Assembly: GCF_048544455.1 (NCBI RefSeq)
Contig: NC_133536.1
Coordinates: 201,937,325-202,001,324 of the forward strand
Direction of reading: 5' to 3'
DNA length: 64,000 nt
From: Silene latifolia
Lineage: Eukaryota > Streptophyta > Magnoliopsida > Caryophyllales > Caryophyllaceae
Shown: piece by piece, positions 59,161 through 64,000 of the stretch
Layout: each line of letters starts with the position of its first letter
How positions within the stretch are numbered: the stretch's first letter is position 1
The notes under the pieces: generated by a model
Database searches by the model: none
The model's input: only the letters and a program-made list of their open reading frames with translations
Told to the model about the DNA's origin: nothing
Program-made: the position numbers and the translations under genes

Positions 59161-59184
59161 TAAGCATATGACCCAAAACAGGGG

Positions 59185-59345
59185 TCACTAGATCGAGTAC
59201 AAGTCACTCGATCGAGTGAGTGACTTACTCGATCGAGTAGGTGAAGGTCAGAAGCACGTAAAAAAAATTACCAGGTCTACTCGATAAAGTAACAAGAGGT
59301 GCACTCGATCGAGCGAAGGTCACTCGATCGAGTACCCTACGCATT
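59185..59345. repeat. Second cluster of TCGATCGA palindromes
   Basis: Four perfect TCGATCGA octamers, mostly as CACTCGATCGAGTGA-like or ACTCGATCGAGTA words, plus at least two degenerate ones, in about 160 bp. The style matches the cluster in the copia leader at 53620-53905, though the surrounding sequence differs. From 59345 to about 59975 I recognise only A/C-rich non-coding DNA. Confidence 0.8.
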
Positions 59346-59974
59346 TATCAGCACTGTCCAATTTTTATAAAACGGTCATAACTCACTCGTTTCTTGGTTG
59401 TTTTAGGCGTGTGACCTATCGTTAGAATCGTAAAAGAACAAGCTATCACCTCCAATTGGAATCACATTAAAATCATTTTTTTATCTCAAGTTATAATGGT
59501 TTAAAGGCAACCTCTCGATAAACAGACAACATAACTATTTGATTTTCTCTTTCAAACAACTTAAACATCTACAAGGTGAACAAAAGCGACTCGATACTTG
59601 TAAAACCACCATCCCTAACCACATGTTACTACCTACCAAAACCAAACAATAACATCTATCATGCTCATATAACATTCAACCTATTAATCATGTACTACCC
59701 GCATGCTTTAATTTTCTAACTTTTCGTAACACAAAACATACTCATACATTACAAATCCTATTTCCATGTTACTAATGCAACAATATTACAAATCCACTTC
59801 GTCACCTAAACATATTCATAATCACAAAATTCATATTCTCATGCAATTGACACTCCATCTTTTCCAATCAATTCTTCCTATTTCAACCACATACTTTATC
59901 TAACACGTGAATATAACACAACAATAGACAAGTATACGAACTTATTATTTAAGTTTACGCAAACAAAACTATGT

Positions 59975-60692
59975 AAAAAACTCAGATGGTGACTGGGACT
60001 GTGACTCCACGCAAAAGATTAGTCAGAATGCATAGGCAGGAGGGAGACAGGAGTGGATATAGTGTTGATACATTTGGAGCTCATTCTTATAAGGAAATAT
60101 TGATCTCTCCTTCAAAATTGAATGGTACTGATAATGGTAATGGTCATACTCACTCTCCTCCTATACTTAATGGATAAAATAGTTTTTTGGAATGTGAGAG
60201 GAATGAATAGAGTAAATAAGCAAAAGTTCATTAATTTTTTCTTGCAAAATAAGGGAGTTGGGTTATTTGGATTGTTAGAAACAAAAATAAAAAGCAATTC
60301 TTTTAATAGAGCTGTAAATAATTTTAATAACTGGTGCATTTCAACAAATAATGGGTACCATAATAATGGGAGAATTTGGATTCTTTGGGACCCCAAGTTA
60401 TTCAGAATTCAATTTCTTGAAAACAATGCTCAATTCATCCATATGAAGGTTGAGGCATTGGTGAGTAGAAGTGTATTCTTTTTAACTATGATCTATGCCT
60501 TTAATGGTATTCAAGATAGGACTTCCCTCTGGGATCATTTAAGGAGGTTTGCTGGTAAAGTGGATGGCCCATGGGCTATGGCAGGTGCCTTCAATTGTGT
60601 GCTTTCAGCTACTGAGAGAGTAGGAGGCAATACCCCCAATGCTGAGATTGAACCTTTCAGAAATTATATTGCTGACTGTGAAGTAGTGGACA
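59975..60692 (+). mobile_element. L1-type LINE fragment: ORF1 end and ORF2 endonuclease
   Basis: The end of ORF1 (59986-60177) overlaps the start of ORF2 at 60170 by 8 nt (ATGGATAA). ORF2 opens with MDKIVFWNVRGMNRVNKQKF, the standard plant L1 endonuclease start (NVRG-N), followed by GLFGLLETKI with the conserved glutamate and GRIWILWDP. The later catalytic GDFN motif reads GAFN (near 60593), so the acidic residue is lost. The fragment stops at 60692, where a copia LTR begins. The left edge is uncertain. Confidence 0.85.
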
Positions 60693-63600
60693 TGTTGGAG
60701 TTTTTGTCCTCCACAACAGTGCATGATAATATTATTAAATCTCATTAAGGAATATGCATGGGATATTCATTGGCAATACTAGTCAACTGATCAACGTATA
60801 TCGGTAACGGTTGGCCAACTAGGGTTTGACGTTACTGTCGTGAGACGACAGTGTTCAGCTGATCCCTTTCAGTCACACCTAAAGGAACAAACCCCAACAT
60901 GAAAGCTAATTAATTATATGAGATATAGTTTAAATTAGTCCCTTGATTAAATTGACTAAGAGTTAATCAATTAAATTGATTTAGAGAGATATCGAGTTGT
61001 GAACTCGAGGTGCGGAAATTATTATTTAATTATGCGATAATTGAATAATAAATTATTTGAGACGGGAATTAATGATTAAGCAGTTAATTATTAAATTGGT
61101 ACTAGTTGACTAATGTGATTAGTATTGGTACGTAAATAATACGTGTAGCGGTATACGTATATTTACGGAGTGTTTTGAACGAAATTAATTATGGAAGCAT
61201 TTAAACATGAAACGATGTTTAAATAAAATTTACACGTATTTGTGCGACAAATATAAGAACCAAAATGGACCCGTAAATGGGACATTGGACCTTGTAAATG
61301 GAGTGTAATGGATGATCATAGTCATTTCTCTTTACTAGATTTTCTTCCATAAGTTGTCATGTGATCATTATGCATGTCATAATGGATTGGACAAAAATAA
61401 GAAAATCACTCCCTCACTCCACCTACTCCCTCCAACCGTGCTCCACTTCCTACATCACTTGTGTGTTGTTTATTTTTACACACTACTTCACTTGTACATT
61501 TTTGCATGTGAACAACAATTTGTCTATCTCTCTAAAAATCATAAGCATCATTTTTACTAAGATTGTTAGTAAAACAAAATAAATACTAAGAGTGTTAGTA
61601 TTATTTACATAATATTCAAGGGTTATATGATTAATTTCTAGTTAAAATTAATCATATGAGTTGGAGGTTTGTTCTTGGGTGCAACTTAAAGGAGCTCTTC
61701 TAATTTGAAAATTGGATGATCTTGCCATTCTTAATAGCTCAAGAACAACCAAGATGGGTGATCTTGGTTGTGCCCAAATACTACTATTTCTCAATGTAAG
61801 AAAATTGTTTTTCCTTAAACTTTCATTAATATGCTTTTATATTGCATGCATGTTACATAGATCACCAAAATGATAAATTACGAGATAATTTAATTTTTAT
61901 TAGAGAGTCTAATATGGATCTATGATCTTTCAAGTGGTATCAGAGCTTAGACTTGTAATTTGCATGTTGATTTTAAGCATATTGATAAATTATGAGATAA
62001 TTTATAAAAACTCAAAAAAATGTGTCAGAAGAGGTTTTGGCACGAAATTTTTGAGGCATGCATACCTAATGATCTCAAAAGATTTGTGGTTAAGTTTGGT
62101 GATTTATGAAGTTATTTTGCTATTTTTAATGGTTTTTGGTAGAAAACCGAGTCAAAATGTCGTATTTTAGTTAAAAATTGACTACAAATAGTTAAAAGTT
62201 GATTCGGGCCATTGAATGTTTATGGTGTTTCATGCATGTTTTCTACTGATTGTATGCAAAAGGTTGAAGGTTGGTTCGAATTTTTTGCATGTTTATTGAT
62301 TTTATGAGATAAAAGTCGATAAAAGTGAAATAAATTAATCATAATTTCGAAACAATTGATTCTGTCCTTGATAAATTTATGTACATTTAAAAATATTATT
62401 TAAATTTTAAATGTGAATTTTAAAATGTATTTTCACCTTTTTTTGATGTTTATTGGTTTTAGTGGTTAAAAACCGATAAATATCGATCTTTTTCTTCATA
62501 AATTTTATCCGAATTTTTGGAGCATTTTTTCTGACATTTTGGTGTTCTTGGGAGTGTTCCAGAATAATCAAAATTTTTGTTACAGTTTTTGGGTAATTTT
62601 TCAATTATTTTGGATTTTTACTTAAAAAATTATGATTTTACCGATTAAATTAGCAAAATATCACCAAATCAAACTAATTATTCATCATAAAATTAGTGAG
62701 CACTAATTTTGAGGTCCAAAACAGTTTGGACTTAAATGAGATTTAAGAGTTGACTATTGATTTTTACATGTTAAAAATCGATTAAATCCACAAAACCCGA
62801 GACGGATACCAACGATTGATGGATAGGGCGATTTTGGCATAATTTTACAGCATTTTAAGCATATTTATTTAAGTTGAATGAATGATTGTCATTTATTTAA
62901 AGTATTTATCTTGTTGTACCTAGTATGGCCTAGTTTATTTTAATCGTTATTACCCGAAATGAATGGGAATATCGATTTGTTTGTAATTAAATACGATCTC
63001 GTATCGTCGGTTTGTAATTAATTAAATACTGTTATTTGTTTTATTAATTAATGTATAATATGAATAGCTATGTAATTCAATTGTAGTTGTTATTCTTACC
63101 GGCGTTTCCTAAAGACGGATTACATCGAGACGGAGTCTATTTTTGGTAGGTGTTCCAAATCCCACAAGAAGAAGCCACTTTTGGAATGAAGAGGCAAAGG
63201 ACCAAGGAGTTGGTTTCCGAAATGTAATAGACTAGTTTTGTAATACCCCAAGAGATTGAGAGGGAAATTGTCCCATATCGGGAAATTGAGTGGCTTATGA
63301 AATATTTATAAGGGCTTCCACCCACCACTAAGTAACAAGGCCTTGTGCTTTTGGGCTTAAGTGAGGACAAATAATTGGCCCAAAAGTGCACATCTCATCT
63401 TATTGGAGTTGTGTTACGACGTGGCGGGTCGGGTTGTTATAAATGGTATCAGAGCAACCCTGCGACCGTGTGGTGAGCCTGTGGTCAGGAGTACTTGGGT
63501 CACCCACCTAGCAGAGGAGGATTTTGGGGCTTGGTTGTGGTCAAGTTCGAGACACAACGAGGACGATATGTTCTTTAAGTGGAGGAGTTTGTAATACCCC

Positions 63601-64000
63601 AAGAGATTGAGAGGGAAATTGTCCCATATCGGGAAATTGAGTGGCTGATGAAATATTTATAAGGGCTTCCACCCACCACTAAGTAACAAGGCCTTGTGCT
63701 TTTGGGCTTAAGTGAGGACAAATAATTGGCCAAAAAGTGCACATCTCATCTTATTGGAGTTGTGTTACGACGTGGCGGGTCGGGTTGTTATAAGTTTTTA
63801 TTAACTAGGTGGCCATACTAGGATTTATTCATATGCTTACTTGTTTGCTTGTTTTTATTTTTCACGCATGCCAAAATTGCCATACACATGCATTTTATTT
63901 TCGCGATTGTCAATTCATGTCATTTACATTCACCGACTTAGTTCACTTATAGGGAATTTATGACTAAATTGACAAGATCTCTCACATAACTAAAATTGAG
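60693..64000 (+). mobile_element. Ty1/copia fossil: 5' LTR and leader, inserted in the LINE, running out of the window
   Basis: The LTR starts TGTTGGAGTTTTTGTCCTCC at 60693, closely resembling the LTR start at 27962 (minus). It ends TCTTTCA at 61932, followed by the primer-binding site TGGTATCAGAGC (61935-61946). The rest of the window is AT-rich leader without gag coding, interrupted by a TRIM at 63239-63792. The LTR contains the block shared by the other copia LTRs. Its second LTR, if present, lies beyond the window, so age cannot be judged. Whole or broken state is undecidable from here. Confidence 0.78.
63239..63792 (+). mobile_element. TRIM (miniature LTR retrotransposon), 554 bp, looks whole
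   Basis: Two 203-bp direct terminal repeats (63239-63441 and 63590-63792) start TGTAATACCCCAAGAG and end GGGTTGTTATA. They differ at only about two positions. Inside the left repeat comes AA and then the primer-binding site TGGTATCAGAGC (63444-63455). A purine tract, AAGTGGAGGAGTT, ends just before the right repeat. The whole is flanked by the 5-bp target duplication AGTTT (63234-63238 and 63793-63797). It has no coding region, as expected for TRIMs. About 1% LTR divergence suggests an insertion well under one million years old with usual plant clocks. Confidence 0.93.

Overview
The window is plant nuclear DNA, most likely from a eudicot. Two ordinary spliced plant genes, two nuclear-type tRNA genes and a typical plant transposon set (L1-type and RTE-type LINEs, SINEs, Stowaway-, Harbinger- and hAT-type elements, a Helitron, CACTA, Ty1/copia and Ty3/gypsy) all point that way. 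The TCGATCGA-rich retrotransposon spacers make me think of Caryophyllales, but that is memory-based and weak.

Left part (1-15,250). An AT-rich tandem duplication is followed by an L1-type LINE whose 5' part is inverted. A hAT-like element with an 8-bp target duplication sits inside it. Next is an apparently intact MCRS1/EMB1967-type gene (MCRS_N plus FHA domains; seven coding exons, 6461-12309). Downstream are LINE 3' ends, a Stowaway-like MITE, a divergent tRNA-Gly(TCC)/tRNA-Lys(CTT) pair, and a second MITE close to the next promoter.

Middle-left (15,258-23,009). An eight-exon PMT23-like Golgi methyltransferase gene of about 650 codons, all splice phases consistent. Its 3.6-kb first intron holds an antisense RTE-type LINE and a SINE.

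Middle (23,400-48,120). Helitron-like ends are interrupted by a Harbinger-like element that itself holds a smaller MITE and a GGT microsatellite. A cleanly bounded 1.56-kb non-autonomous Helitron follows, then a copia LTR and 3' region. After that comes about 19.5 kb of scrambled Ty3/gypsy (chromovirus-like) LTR, gag and pol segments in both orientations.

Right (48,120-64,000). A broken minus-strand Ty1/copia element keeps its 5' LTR, which abuts a CACTA transposon end. Then come 3.6 kb of strongly G-poor sequence, the 5' half of a LINE coding region (ORF1 end plus ORF2 endonuclease), and a plus-strand copia LTR inserted in it. That copia interior carries a 554-bp TRIM with a perfect 5-bp target duplication.

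Only the two spliced genes and the two tRNAs look like functional host genes. They are unrelated neighbours in the same orientation, separated by a tRNA pair. I found no convincing new multi-gene system. The novelty lies in the transposon architecture: an inverted LINE, multi-level nesting, a gypsy mosaic, palindrome-rich retrotransposon leaders and a conserved LTR block.
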